Assembly (NCBI GenBank): GCA_916613615.1
Contig: OU744726.1
Span: 21,517,515 to 21,581,514 of the forward strand
DNA: 64,000 bases
Direction of reading: 5' to 3'
DNA from: Steromphala cineraria
Lineage: Eukaryota > Mollusca > Gastropoda > Trochida > Trochidae
Under the pieces are notes generated by a model, which saw nothing but the letters and a program-made list of their open reading frames with translations, was not told the DNA's origin and did not search any database. The position numbers and the translations under genes are program-made. Shown piece after piece: positions 1 to 12,375 of this stretch (the stretch's first letter is position 1; each line of letters starts with the position of its first letter).

Positions 1-335
1 ATATGTTTGTATCAATTGTTTCTTGTCGCCGGGGATTGCTTATAGTCAATAATAGTAGAGTGTAGGTAGGTAGTGCTAGGTAGATAGTCCAGCTTCATGA
101 AGGTACAGTAATTGTTTTAAATGTTTCATATACTAAATTTTAGTCTAAATGACAGCATGTCTTTGTTTAGAAGTGGAAATCGATCTATACAATGTGTTGA
201 CTGCAAGTTGATTCTCCTCTGCTGACATGCATCAGTGTAATATCCGAAAAATAAAGTGTTTTGATTGTGCCTATTCAAACTGAGAGGGGACATGTAGAAT
301 AACCTAGACGTTGCATAAGGTTTGGTATCTAAAGG
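1..335. other. Unannotated AT-rich flank
   Basis: No gene, RNA or mobile element is recognisable here. The last bases (TTTGGTATCTAAAGG) run straight into the first satellite unit, so the left edge of the array is sharp. Confidence 0.6.
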
Positions 336-1797
336 CTATATCAACTAAATAAATAAGTTCTGTAGTTTTTCATAATTCATCATTATGAACCTTATTATTA
401 ACCTTATGTGGTGGTATCAACCATTGATTGCAATATTGAAGTGATTGCAACACTGATAACATCACAGCTATATCAACTAAATAAATAAGTTCTGTAGTTT
501 TTCATAATTCATCATTATGAACCTTATTATTAACCTTATGTGGTGGTATCAACCATTTGATTGCAATATTGAAGTGATTGCAACACTGATAACATCACAG
601 CTATATCAACTAAATAAATAAGTTCTGTAGTTTTTCATAATTCATCATTATGAACCTTATTATTAACCTTATGTGGTGGTATCAACCATTTGATTGCAAT
701 ATCGAAGTGATTGCAACACTGATAACATCACAGCTATATCAACTAAATAAATAAGTTCTGTAGTTTTTCATAATTCATCATTATGAACCTTATTATTAAC
801 CTTATGTGGTGGTATCAACCATTTGATTGCAATATTGAAGTGATTGAAACACTGATAACATCACAGCTATATCAACTAAATAAATAAGTTCTGTAGTTTT
901 TCATAATTCATCATTATGAACCTTATTATTAACCTTATGTGGTGGTATCAACCATTTGATTGCAATATCGAAGTGATTGCAACACTGATAACATCACAGC
1001 TATATCAACTAAATAAATAAGTTCTGTAGTTTTTCATAATTCATCATTATGAACCTTATTATTAACCTTATGTGGTGGTATCAACCATTTGATTGCAATA
1101 TTGAAGTGATTGCAACACTGATAACATCACAGCTATATCAACTAAATAAATAAGTTCTGTAGTTTTTCATAATTCATCATTATGAACCTTATTATTAACC
1201 TTATGTGGTGGTATCAACCATTTGATTGCAATATTGAAGTGATTGCAACACTGATAACATCACAGCTATATCAACTAAATAAATAAGTTCTGTAGTTTTT
1301 CATAATTCATCATTATGAACCTTATTATTAACCTTATGTGGTGGTATCAACCATTTGATTGCAATATTGAAGTGATTGCAACACTGATAACATCACAGCT
1401 ATATCAACTAAATAAATAAGTTCTGTAGTTTTTCATAATTCATCATTATGAACCTTATTATTAACCTTATGTGGTGGTATCAACCATTTGATTGCAATAT
1501 TGAAGTGATTGCAACACTGATAACATCACAGCTATATCAACTAAATAAATAAGTTCTGTAGTTTTTCATAATTCATCATTATGAACCTTATTATTAACCT
1601 TATGTGGTGGTATCAACCATTTGATTGCAATATTGAAGTGATTGCAACACTGATAACATCACAGCTATATCAACTAAATAAATAAGTTCTGTAGTTTTTC
1701 ATAATTCATCATTATGAACCTTATTATTAACCTTATGTGGTGGTATCAACCATTTGATTGCAATATTGAAGTGATTGCAACACTGATAACATCACAA
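336..1797. repeat. Satellite array, 11 x 133 bp
   Basis: Eleven head-to-tail units begin at 336, 468, 601, 734, 867, 1000, 1133, 1266, 1399, 1532 and 1665. All are 133 bp except the first, which lacks one T (132 bp). Units differ at only a few positions: copies 3 and 5 share a T-to-C change (CAATATCGAAG) and copy 4 has GATTGAAAC for GATTGCAAC. Each unit contains an inverted repeat (CATAAT, five-base spacer, ATTATG) and two internal direct repeats (AACCTTAT twice; GATTGCAA twice). The array stops inside a unit at CATCACA. Uniform spacing without distinct spacers rules out CRISPR. The near-perfect homogeneity implies recent expansion or ongoing conversion. Confidence 0.97.
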
Positions 1798-1881
1798 ATG
1801 CAGCCTACATTAAATAACATGATGGACCATCCTACCCTTGACTCACATACTCTTGTCAACTCTAAAAGTGAATAAGCCGAC

Positions 1882-2140
1882 TTGGAACAATCCTTGCTTC
1901 CAGGTTACAATTAAGCCGTCAGTATTGAGCGCCACAAGGGAAAGAACTCTGTCAGGAGATGTCTCTCACTTCCGGTTTGACGTGACGACGAGACTTGTAA
2001 TTGCAGCATGAGCAAATCCTGACAGGCCGTGTCCTCTAATGAGCGCTGTAGTTTTTGTGCTGGGTGTGAAGAGGTTGACAGATTATCGAGCAGAGTGGTG
2101 CTGTGTCCGCCTGCACAGCGCTTCTTGGCACCAGATATGG
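1882..2140. repeat. P island, copy 1 (old)
   Basis: First of eight copies of a comparatively GC-rich island of about 250 bp. Shared phrases include TGGAACAAT..TGCTTCCAGG, ACTCTGTCAGGAGATGTC, CACTTCCGGT, GTAATT.CAGCATGAGC and GGTGTGAAGAGGTTGACAG. Several frames on both strands are partly open, none consistently across copies. I do not recognise its identity. Confidence 0.75.
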
Positions 2141-2884
2141 TCTAAGAGACCCCATGGCTAGCTTAAGAGGCACTAGCACAAAAATGAGGGGAGAGTCTAA
2201 TGTGAACGAATCTCGCCCTTGTTAAAACTAAGTTTGTTCAGGATTTTAAAATTAATTACAGCCAACCTGCCTCGTTAAGTTTCAGCATGACCATTTGGTT
2301 CTATGAAAGAAAATAAGATCACTTCAGTTAATTGGAGCCATCATGAAAAATGAGAGGAAATGCATTGAAGAATAACTTCCCTAGGAAAAGATGACTGTTA
2401 ATTATCTCCTAGACTCTAATTATAAATAAAGACTACCAGAAAAAACTTTTGTTTGTTAGCGAAAGAACAACATAAAGGACAGCAAAGAGTTTAAAATCCC
2501 GTAGTGCGAGAGGGTATGATGAGGTGCTCCTACACTTGTGCTTATGCTTGTTGTCTTAATTGCTTTTTCTGGCAGTGTGTTCCCAAAATGGTACATCTCG
2601 TCTTTGTTTGAATGGTAAATTTATATAAATCTGTTGAAAAGATTCCCGGTGACATCTAGACGAAAGAGTCAATAAACTGGACGATCAAAGACAAGTCTTA
2701 TATATCATGTTTCTATGCATTATCGAGAAACTTGCCTCGTCAGCTGAAATTCACAATCTGAGTTAGCTTATTGAATTTCAAACCAACACTAAGACATGCA
2801 TGTAGAAAAGTTGTCTTAAGCAGATACATTTGCTGGCGGGAGTCCGCGCTCAGGATTGTCAGAACTTTCAGAAATATCAATAAC

Positions 2885-3010
2885 AGCCTAGAGTTCTAAC
2901 AGACTTGCAATGCTTGAACTTGAAGTTAACTTTATCCATCTTGTATTTTACACATGTTGTACTGTTGGCCTCATGGCCATTTATACGAAATAAATTACTT
3001 ACTACTTACA
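2885..3010 (+). mobile_element. Possible LINE/SINE 3' end remnant
   Basis: A segment ending GGCCTCATGGCCATTTATA, then CGAAATAAATTACTTACTACTTAC, with a short ACTT-type tail. This resembles the 3' ends of retroposons common in mollusc genomes. No coding part or target duplication is visible, so the call rests on the tail and on family resemblance only. Confidence 0.3.
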
Positions 3011-3824
3011 ATGCTTGAACATTGTCTTCTTGCTGTGGAAATAAACACTCAGGTAAAAAATAGCAATAGTGTTTATCATCTAAGTGACCCTGATGAACGG
3101 TAACGTTATCTCTTTGCTTCATTAGGTTTGAAAGAACACTTCAAAGTTTGAATTCGATTACATCAGTTTTTAAACAAATTGCTAACAATCGTTCACATCT
3201 TTATCGGTTTATCTTGAACAATCCAAATAGCCTTTAAGACTATCAATCTTGAGAGAATGACAAATAAAAAGACTCGATATGCTATGTAATGGATGTGTTA
3301 AGAAAGAAAGTTTGATTTACATTTACAGACACGTATGAATTGTTATGGTTCAGCAAATTTTGTAAAATATGAATTGTGCTCAAACTTAAGATACGGTATC
3401 ATGCTATCTAGTCGCCTCTTATCATATTTCTGTCAAATATCAAACTGTGTTCTGACGAGTTAAACTAATTCGATGGTGAATTGAATATTCTTGTCTCAAT
3501 TTAAGTGGTTTCATAAAGTATTTGTTTTTGAGCACGATTCTTTCTCAAAAACTGCCATTTTCGGGCCTCTTTCAGTCCATCATATTTGAAGATATACATG
3601 GTAACGTTGTTAGTTATGTTTAACGTTATTACAAATATGAAAAATTTATAACTAAAATATGAATATACTGCAAGTATTATTGTACAACAAATAGACGAGT
3701 ATTTTAAGATGCAGTCGTTAAAGTCGTTAAGCCACTGGCTACTTGACACCCTAATCTGCAATTACAGTCAAACGTCACTTGTCAGTGAAAGCAGAATCTA
3801 GTCTGTAATCATGAAATGTTGAGA

Positions 3825-4265
3825 CTCCAAAAGTCCTGACTCCTTGATTGGATTAATTTACTTCTTACATTCTTGATTCAATATCGACTGCATGATAAGG
3901 GGCGGTTAATGTCCCAAAATCGTTCTCTCTTTTTCTCATTATCATGTCTACATGTGTCTTTAATTACTATGCCTTCTCCCGAGGGTACAAAATGGTTTAA
4001 GGAAAATGTTACAAATCGAATTAACAAACATTAATTTATTTGATCTCATTTAGTCAATAAGTTTCTTTGTTACTTGTTCTGACGTTTCTCGAATCGAGTG
4101 ATAATTCTATCTTGACTTTTCAACCCCTTTATTGTAACTATCAGTGTAGATTAGTTTTCGGGAAACGATTAAAGATTTCTTAGTGGCAAAGTTGTTATTG
4201 CTTTATTAAATTTGCAAGTTAACACTCACCATTGTAACAGTAATTTCCCCCACAAAAGCAAAGTG
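3825..4265. repeat. T segment, copy 1
   Basis: Diverged partner of 8235-8665. Shared phrases include CATG(TG)TCTTTAATTACT, GAGGGTACAAAATGGTTT (GAGGGACAAAATTGGTTTT in the other copy), ATCTTGACTTT.CAACCC and TTTATTAAATTTGC..TTAACA. It supports reading 1.8-9.8 kb as two tandem old units. Confidence 0.6.
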
Positions 4266-4956
4266 TTTCTGACTATTCTATTAAGTTAGATTATGTTCCT
4301 AACGAGGCAATTGCTTAACCCATTTGGAGTGAAATGGCAATGTTGTGTAAAGATGTAAATATATAATTATAAGCTATCTTTGGATTAATATATTTTGTTA
4401 TCTTCATTTGATGAATGATGAGAACTGAATCAGAATATTTTCCAATTATACTATCCAATATGACATAAATTAATAATATCAAAATGAACACTTAAATGAC
4501 ACCACTTCTTTATTGAAGACATCTGATCCCCACCTGAATGAATCCTGATGTATTCTTTATGTCCCTCTATCTATCTATCAAGGTCTAAAACCTTTTAATC
4601 AGCAACTTATTGAGACAGACATAAGCTTGGGAGAAAAAGGCACGGATGGAAACTCTTAGACGAACTCTTATGATTAGCGATCTTACTTATTCTTTGTTAA
4701 GAGAAATAAAACCGACAGGAATTTTTGGCAATAAATTACAGATAAATAACAAAGAAAGGAAACAATAAGCTTTCATCTAGGAAGTTCTTTGATGTAGGTG
4801 TTTTTGTCCATAAGCGAAGAAACCTACTCTGACCAAAGGCCACACTTTGAGACGTTTTTCATAATTTAATGTTTTACCGTAGAACTTCGTCAGTACGATT
4901 TCAACAATTTCACAATTAAATTTGACTAAAAATTGGCAGATCGGTAAGCTCGATTT

Positions 4957-5288
4957 GAAAACCTCATATGCTGTTGAAAATCCTTAAACGACAATATCAT
5001 TTGACATGGAACAATTCCTGTTTCCAGGTCATAGATAAGGTCATCGTTAGAGAACGTGACAAGGGAGAGTACTCTGTCAAGAGAAGTCTCTAACTTCCGG
5101 TTAAACTTTCAGACGAAGCTGAATGTCATTACAGCATGATCGGACAATGACAGGTCGTGTAGAGTTGGAAAGTTGGAGAGTTTCGTGCTGGGTGTGAAGA
5201 AGTTGACAGATTGTCAAACAGAATGATGCTTTTTCGGCTGCAGAACGCTGCTTGCAACCGGTATGGTAAAAGTGTCTCTACGGGTCCT
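4957..5288. repeat. P island, copy 2 (old)
   Basis: Aligns to copy 3 from AAACCTCATATGCTG onward, so homology starts about 45 bp before the core. Carries GGAACAATTCCTGTTTCCAG, an intron-acceptor-like stretch, and GGTGTGAAGAAGTTGACAG. The plus frame GCEEVDRLSNR (5200 region) is similar in three old copies but does not stay open outside the core. Confidence 0.72.
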
Positions 5289-5887
5289 TAAAGAGGACTT
5301 GCAAGACAAGGTGCATCTTAAAGGGAAAGTCCTATCGGGGTAGTTTTTGTTGAAACGAAATTCAAGGGGACATCCCAGTTAGGACATATATGTTATTGGT
5401 ACATGTTTTAAACTCAAGCCAGTTGAAACCTTTTACTTTTGGTAGTAATTTTATTGATTTAATTTCGACAACATGAAGAAGAAGATCACACACTAAGTCA
5501 AAAACGACAACATTCATCGGCACTGCGAGTTTGAAAAGCCTTGCTACGCCATTATTAAGCATTGCTGATTTTTTTTCCAGTTATAATTTGTATATTTGTA
5601 GTTTCTCTGTCAATACTTTAGGTTCATTTGTACTACGCTGTAAAGTTTGTCACAACACAGCGCTTTTTTCATGTCATTTTCACTAACATTAAAAAGGCGG
5701 CCGGAAAACTGATAAGTCACCCACTTTAAGGGAGCTTTTACAGTTCTCTTTCTGGAACTAACAAATGAACCTTTATATTGCTTAAAAAAATTTATTTTTA
5801 TAAAACAAACAAAACAAAAACATATCTTTGAAAAGTGAATTACATCTTCAAATAATCAATCAGAATCATAGAACTAATACAAATTGT

Positions 5888-6115
5888 CTACGAGGCTGAT
5901 ACATAACTCTCTTTTTGGCGTCAATTTAAAGACAAGAACAATTTCAATGAATTGCATATTTGCTCTCAATTGAGAACACAGAACAGATGTTATTAACGCT
6001 GAATTAAAGATGCGCTCGTATCCTTATCCTAGCATTATCAGGGGAAGAGATTCTTTGAAATGATCGTGTTTAGACGTGACGCCTTTATTACCAAGAGACT
6101 TGGCGTTGGCTGTAG
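5888..6115. repeat. Q island, copy 1 (old)
   Basis: Weakly similar to the Q islands of the young units. The order of short matches is preserved: TTGGCGTCAAT (GTGACGTCAT in young copies), AGAACACAGA, AAGATGCGCTCGT, ATGATCGTGTTTAGACGTG. It lies about 600 bp after P copy 2. Confidence 0.5.
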
Positions 6116-6156
6116 AATGCTCTTTTAAGGCAAATGTCATTTAATCTCAAGCAGTG

Positions 6157-6196
6157 TCGGTATGTTTTCATTTATCGGTATGTTTTCATTTATCGC
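6157..6196. repeat. 18-bp tandem duplication
   Basis: TCGGTATGTTTTCATTTA occurs twice in direct succession (6157-6174 and 6175-6192). It is a local slippage product. Confidence 0.9.
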
Positions 6197-6574
6197 ATAA
6201 AAGACAAAAGAATAAATGTATGGGTCTTTATGCAACCAATGGCTTTGATAAATATTTTCTTGCGATTTTTTGCGATTGTATCTTCAATTCCTTGTAACGT
6301 TTACTTTAAATATGAACATTTTGAACATATTAGGACTTGCCTAGATGCTAATAAACATGAAATTGTAGTTTTAATTGCACTCTATTTATTTTCGACGAAC
6401 ATGATACCTTTTGACAGACAGATAAATACTATTAATTATATTTAACAAAGAAGTTTTGTACATGTATGGTCAACACTTGATAACATGAATCATCACTTTA
6501 AAAACACTGTAACTGTCTGTTGAAGAGCATTTAATTCATCTAATTTAAAACTTGAAGCTGAATAGCAGGTGTGC

Positions 6575-6725
6575 GTGAAATGCTGGAAGGACAACACTGT
6601 TAATAAGGAGGACAAAGAAATCATCCTTGCTTCACTCAACTCACTCATCGAGACAATTCAATAGCTCTAACACAACTCCTTGAGTGTTAAAATGTCACAT
6701 CTAACTAGTTGAATTGTCAATATTT
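6575..6725. repeat. S island, copy 1 (old)
   Basis: Shares CACTGTTAATAAGG..GACAAAGAA, CATCCTTGCTTCAC and GTGTTAAAATGTCACATC with 11015-11170, and more weakly with 29925-30065 and 32375-32490. On the plus strand a short frame (VNKEDKEIILASLNSL, then a stop) recurs in modified form in other copies, which hints at a former exon but does not establish one. Confidence 0.6.
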
Positions 6726-6890
6726 AAAACTTTTCCATTTGTAAACTATTTCTTGATATGATCAATGAACGCTTTCGTGATTAAAAGTATACTAATTGTG
6801 GTTCTAGGGACGTACTGGTTAATACCAGTGGATGTTTTAAAAAGAACTTTACATGAAACATGTACTTCAAAGGAATTTGAAATATGTTGT

Positions 6891-7254
6891 AGGGACAGTA
6901 GCACGTTTTTATGGGGAATATAAGGTGATGTCAGGAAAATTAAAATAAATGGCTCCAATTGAAAGACAATGTGTTTAAACTAAATGAAGCAGTAATAAAC
7001 CAAATATAATATGTATACCGGTAGTTCAGTCATGCGATTCCTTTTTCTTACACAAAATGATTTAAAGGTTTTCACACACAAAAATGGCCGCAAATGAATT
7101 TTATGTGAATCTTTATGATTTGTTGTCTAACTATAGATGATTGGTTTGTGTAATTAGATGGTTGACACTATCAAAATAATACATTTGGATTACGTACAAT
7201 TATCAGTGAAAAATTGAAAATATATAATTTTCAAAAGATCGTGCTACTGCCACT
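6891..7254 (+). mobile_element. MITE with AGGGGCAG-type TIRs, copy 1
   Basis: A 364-bp element beginning AGGGACAGTAGCACG and ending CGTGCTACTGCCACT, that is, near-complementary ends. The right end abuts TTAA (7255-7258); the left TTAA is decayed. The internal phrases AATATAAGGTGATGTCAGG, AATGGC.CCAATTGA and ATGGCCGCAAATG match the copies at 30999, 43644 (reversed) and 61606. There is no coding capacity, so it would need a transposase supplied elsewhere. TTAA target sites point to a piggyBac-type enzyme by inference. Confidence 0.8.
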
Positions 7255-8012
7255 TTAAGAACGCTTAATGTAAATCTATTATGTATAAGTGAGTTCCTTT
7301 TTCACTCAGACGAGGTATCACCTCAAAATCAGTTGTCATGATAAGTGATTACTGTCTGTATCACTGAGACATATTAATATCGAGTCATACATGTGTCTAT
7401 ACAAATGTTAAACCTAATCAGAAACAGGAATTGCCTTACAGGGACTCCTTTCACAAAACACCAAGGTGATCTTAAGTTCTTAAGGTAACCTTAGTGCAAT
7501 GTAAAAGTACGGGCGATAGGGTCAACCTTCATAGATGAAAATCGTGATCTCTAATTAATTGCATTGATCGCAATAATATGAAACTGTTGGATATTACTCA
7601 CAAAGACATCACGTGGTAAAAAGAAAAATCAAATGATACAAAACCCACATGATCTGAAAGATATTGTGATGAATTATATTGGAGAAAGTCCAAACTATGC
7701 AGTTCTTAAATGACGAGCAAATTAAGTGAACTGAAAATCAATCTTTTTACATATAAACATTCCTACTTTTGATGACGGGATTGGAACTCCGAGCTCTTGA
7801 AACGAAGTTGAATTTGCAGACATTCCTAAATGTTCTTGGATCCTTACAAACTGAATTATAATGAGCATATTGCAGGTATAATTACCACATTAAACATTCA
7901 AGCGAGTGTTTATCTGTTCTTGTGAACTTCATGTACGATTCTATTATTCCTATGTCTCGTTAGATTTTAGAAGAAAAATTCAAAAGTTTTGAGATCGACA
8001 CGCAAATCTGTG

Positions 8013-8066
8013 TTTAAACGTCGCATACCATGAATAAAGAAGTTGCCATCCATTTATTCCTCTTCA
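8013..8066. repeat. Dispersed repeat fragment (AAACGTCGC / AAGAAGTTG..CATCCAT)
   Basis: TAAACGTCGCATACCATGAATAAAGAAGTTGCCATCCAT-like phrase. The same sequence family recurs at 38938-39030 and forms the arms of the fold-back at 35970-36055. Confidence 0.6.
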
Positions 8067-8234
8067 TATGTGTCATTCCTAAAACATTTGTCATTTCGTT
8101 CCTTACCTACATGGTTTATCATCAGTATATTGGCACTTAACAAATATATTATTTATCATTGAAGCAACCAATCTACTTGATAGTTGATATCCTGAGATGC
8201 CTCAAATGAAAACGAACCTGTCTGATCAAAATAT

Positions 8235-8665
8235 TGCCTACAATCCTAAAATTTCGAGACTCCAATCCTTTTGTTTCTTCTCAAATTCTTGATTTTATCT
8301 TGCCTGCACTTCTAGCGTCAGTCCTTTCAAACATCAAATTGCATGTTCTAAACTCTTTTATTTTTTTCATTATCCCGCATGTCTTTAATTACTCTATCGT
8401 TCTATTGAGGGACAAAATTGGTTTTAGGACAATGTATGGATGCTATTCTCATTAACAGTGATTATTCCAGCCGATCCTATTTCGTTCACTTTTCTCTCTT
8501 TGTCTCATCTTTTGTGTTCTTGTATCTATTGCGAGTTGATTCATTCCATCTTGACTTTACAACCCTTAGTGAAGACTACTTGATTTGTTCAAGGGTTAAA
8601 GGTGTTCATGCTTTATCAAATTAGCGGAGAATTAACATTCTCATTGTGTATTTATCCAGAGTACT
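8235..8665. repeat. T segment, copy 2
   Basis: Partner of 3825-4265. It is followed, like the first copy, by about 1 kb of AT-rich DNA and then a P island. Confidence 0.6.
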
Positions 8666-9794
8666 CTAGCATTACAGTTTTGTATCGCGTTTCTATTGAC
8701 TCTATCACATGATGAATAAGAAACAAAACCGTTCAGGAAATTATCAATGGAAAACGTTTCATATCAGTAATGGCAGAATAAAAAAGTTCAATACAAAAAT
8801 ATAAAGGTGATACCTTTATATCCAGTTATTGTCTAAAAACAACTCTTCAAGGGGCATTGTCGGACTGGCTGCTATGTCATATATAAGTGATAATAGTTTG
8901 TTTGGGCCGAAATTCTTACTTAAACAAAGGTGAAATGATAAAAGTATACAAACATCAAAAATCCACTTCATCACGGAAATGCACTCAGGGGCGAAAGAAA
9001 CGATACCATATGAAATGTATGATAGGTTAAGATACGAGTGACAGTTAAGGCTGAAACAAGGTTATTTCATGTCTTCAAGAGCTAGTTTTGAATTTCAAAG
9101 CTCTATCTGTTACCGCTTTTGAAAAACCTGCCTTTCCAAAAACGCCGTTTAAATCTCCTTAACTAGAAGAGATAAGATAGTGAAAATGCTTGTTTTAAAA
9201 ATTGACAGAAAAGGATATACTGACCAAATTAGAGATATCAACGTCGTATAGATATCCAAGTATAGTAGTTTATATTTTGAGTTTGTTAGCATTTTGGGCT
9301 TTTGTTATAGACTCTTTAAAAAAGGAAGTTATTGTTTAAAGGAAATGATACTGACCTAATCTTATCGCCATATTTGTGACGTCATATAATGCCTTAAGTC
9401 TTTACTTTCGTCACCATTGCGATTGACCGTTACATTCAAAATAATAACAAATCATCAAAATGACTACATTATTAACTTCCATTCGAAGAGCAAGGTTAAC
9501 GAATGGATGTGTATTCAAATCAAATGCCAAAGAAAAAAATATGTATAGTAAGGAAGAATGTTACATCAATGGAAAAAGTTATATTAAACTTTTTCAATTC
9601 AAATTCTCTCATTCAAAATGTTCCATCTCCTATTTCGTATTATTTTTTCATTTTAGTTTTAAGCATAGAAGGCTGTGAAAATTTGATTTCAATACTGTTT
9701 CTAGCCCCCTTGACGCTGTTTCCAGGCGGCACAATTACAACTGACTAGACCGGGGCAGATCGGATCTGTTTCCTGTCCTCTCCAGTCGACTCTA

Positions 9795-10125
9795 AACCCT
9801 CATAGGCTCTTGTAAATCCTTGAAAGAAAATATCATCCGACATGGAACAATTCTTGTTTCCAGGTCACAATTAAGGTCATCACCAGGGGACATGACAAGG
9901 GAGAGTACTCTGTCAGGAGATGTCTCTCACTTCCGGTAAAACCTGAAGGCAAGGCTGAGTGTAATTACAGCATGAGCAGAGTCTGACAGGTCGTGTTTTC
10001 TAATGAGAGTTGGAGTTTTTAAAAGGATGTGAAGAGGTTAACAGATTATCGAGCAGAGCGAAGATGTGTTGGCCTGTAGAATATTGCATGGAACCAGATA
10101 TGGTCAAAGTGCTCCTGGACTCGTT
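9795..10125. repeat. P island, copy 3 (old)
   Basis: The longest-matching old copy; it keeps GACATGGAACAATTCTTG, TTTCCAGGTCACAATTAAGG, ACATGACAAGGGAGAGTACT and CACTTCCGGT. From GTCACAATTAAGG the plus frame stays open for about 45 codons (..KGEYSVRRCLSLPV..), and a second plus frame (GCEEVNRLSSRAK..) is open downstream. The two are out of phase with stops between them. Confidence 0.75.
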
Positions 10126-10385
10126 TCGGAGGACCGAACAGAGCACAGAGCCTTTCTCTCCTCAAAGTTGATTCCTTCGTAAATGTTCACGATTTTTAAA
10201 AATTAGATTATACAAAATATTTCATTTTGGTAGAGTTTTTGCTATGCTTAAATATATTTTGTAGACATATAGTATATAAGAAAGCTGGACAAGCAAAAGT
10301 CTTCATCTTAAAATAATTGAACCAACGACATGTTTCTCAGTATGAAAAATCTCAATCAAAAGATTGCTTACTGGACTGCTGTCAG

Positions 10386-10610
10386 ATAACAAGAGGCTAA
10401 TACACGACCACTTTTGTGACGATAATATCGAGATATGGTCAATACTCTAACTGAAATGCATGTTTTTCATTAGAGAATTCAAAGCATTCATTATAAACGC
10501 TGAATTAAAGATGCACTGTTATCTTGCTCTGCACAGTTAAGGGAGACATTTCTTTGTGATATTCGTGTTAGGACATGGCGCCTCTATTTCTAAGGGGCTT
10601 TGATCACCCA
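10386..10610. repeat. Q island, copy 2 (old)
   Basis: Shares AACGCTGAATTAAAGATGC with Q copy 1, and TTGCTCTGCACAGT and CGTGTTAGGACATGG with younger copies (CTCTGTGCAGT, CATGTTAGGACAGG). Confidence 0.55.
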
Positions 10611-11014
10611 AAGAAATATCTTTTCAAGCAATCGCCCTTGGATGTCAATGACGTGCTCGTAGTTGTTGATTTGTCGCATGAATAAAGGCATACACGAATG
10701 ACTGTATGCGTCTTCATGAATACGATGTTTTAGTTAATTATTTTGAAAAAATTCCATTGGCATTGCTTATTCCTGTTCTGTAATAAGCAGAAATCTGATA
10801 ATAATCATCGTTTGACAGATATATGAACATCTAAGTTCTTTTGCATTTCCATCCAATGAAACCAATAATTGTAAAATCGAAATGGTTCTTATTAAAAAGA
10901 TGATAACAGCAAATGCAGACATGAGTCATCTATACAAATACACTGTTGCAGTGTCTGTTGATTAGCATCGTATTGAACTAATTCAACACTTGACGCTGAT
11001 ATGCGTGTCTCCAA

Positions 11015-11170
11015 GGACCTGGAACGTCTGGATACTGGACATCATTGTTAATAAGGTGCACAAAGAATGCATCCTTGCTTCACCCGGCTCGCTCAAAGTG
11101 ACATCTCTACAGCTCTGACAAGACTCCTGAACTGTTAGAATGTCACATCCAACTAGTTGCATTGACAAAT
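11015..11170. repeat. S island, copy 2 (old)
   Basis: Shares ATTGTTAATAAGG..CACAAAGAA, GCATCCTTGCTTCACCC and TGTTAGAATGTCACATCCAACTAGTTG with copy 1. A 61-codon minus-strand frame (10983-11168) covers it but is not kept in other S copies. Confidence 0.6.
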
Positions 11171-11639
11171 TATTGGAATATTTCTATTTGTTAACTCAGG
11201 CATTGCCTGCATCATTCAATGAATATGGATTTGGTAGGGCCGGTTTGATTACTGTCAATGGATCTTTTGGATGTCTTTTCAGACGATTAAAATGAATAAT
11301 AGAATTACAAATATGTTCAGATGATGTCGATGATTAATAACGTGGTGTACTGGTTGCTGACAAATCTTGTTCTTTTATGAGTTACCACACAGTGGTAGTA
11401 ATAGTGTCGTGTAAAACCTAATTAATCTTTGTGACATCGTGTAGCCAGACAGCTAAAATCAATTGTCATTATAGCAATACATATTTTAAAAGGTAAATGT
11501 AGAACATCGGACTATCCTATGGAAGTTTACAGTAACAATATTTCCCTTGCCGTTACAACCAACTGATATAATCCAATGCATTTCTCAGTGTATATAACAT
11601 CTTGGATGTTAGGAATCTATTATCCAGTACTTTTTATTT

Positions 11640-11830
11640 CGTGGTCAGAAAGAAAGTGATAGCAATAAGGGAAAGAACTCTCGTTGGAGTTGTCTCTCAC
11701 TTCCCGTTTTACTCGAAGACAAGGCTTTGTGTAATTACAAGGAGAGCAGATCCTCTAATGATAATCTGGATAGTCTTCCTGGTGTTAAGAGGCTGAAGGA
11801 TATTCGGAGAGCATGCTATTGTGTGAGTCA
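11640..11830. repeat. P island, copy 4 (old, partial)
   Basis: Retains AAGGGAAAGAACTCTCGT, GTCTCTCACTTCCCG, GTGTAATTACAAGGAGAGC and GGTGTTAAGAGG. The acceptor-like left part is missing or unalignable. Confidence 0.65.
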
Positions 11831-12150
11831 AACAGCACTGATAGGGCTTAAAAGTGTTATATAATATAGGCTAAGGATCTTTAGTCGCAATGTAGGCTTT
11901 AAGCTTGAATACATGTAAAGACTGCTGTTGTGTCTGATAAAATCATTTGTTTATTGTGATAAAATATTAAAATGACATAATAACGAAAAAAGTAATTTTT
12001 GTATCAAAACATGGTTATTTTAATTCTACAACATTGTTATTTTACAAAATAAAATATTTGAAAATTTTTTTATTTTTTTTCAGACTTTTAAAATCTCACT
12101 TTTTACCAAACATGAAAGAGACAATTAATAAAAAAGCTTGTCTGTATTTT

Positions 12151-12375
12151 AAAACCACACTATAACCAGAGACCATAACACATTTCCTTTATGACGCCAA
12201 TATGAAGATGGTATGCAGAGTCTTAACGAAATGCAATTTGTTTTCATAAAAGAACACATATAGTTATCACAAGTTGCGAGAGACGGGTCATCCATCTCTC
12301 TGCATAGGGCTGAGAGACGAATATCTTTAGACAATCATGTTAGTGGATGACGGGACTGTCTAGGGAAAGTGGAAG
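12151..12375. repeat. Q island, copy 3 (old)
   Basis: Close to the young Q islands: TTTCCTTTATGACGCCAAT, AAGATGGTATGCAGAGTC, GCAATTTGTTTTCATAAAAG and AGACAATCATGTTAG are all present. It is the best bridge between the old zone and the young units. Confidence 0.7.

Noticed and set aside
336..1797. Regular repeats suggesting a CRISPR array
   Set aside because: The units are contiguous 133-mers with no unique spacers, and the surrounding DNA is eukaryotic.
6134..6445. 103-codon plus ORF
   Set aside because: It overlaps a Q-to-S interval, contains a slippage duplication, and has no counterpart frame in the other old units.
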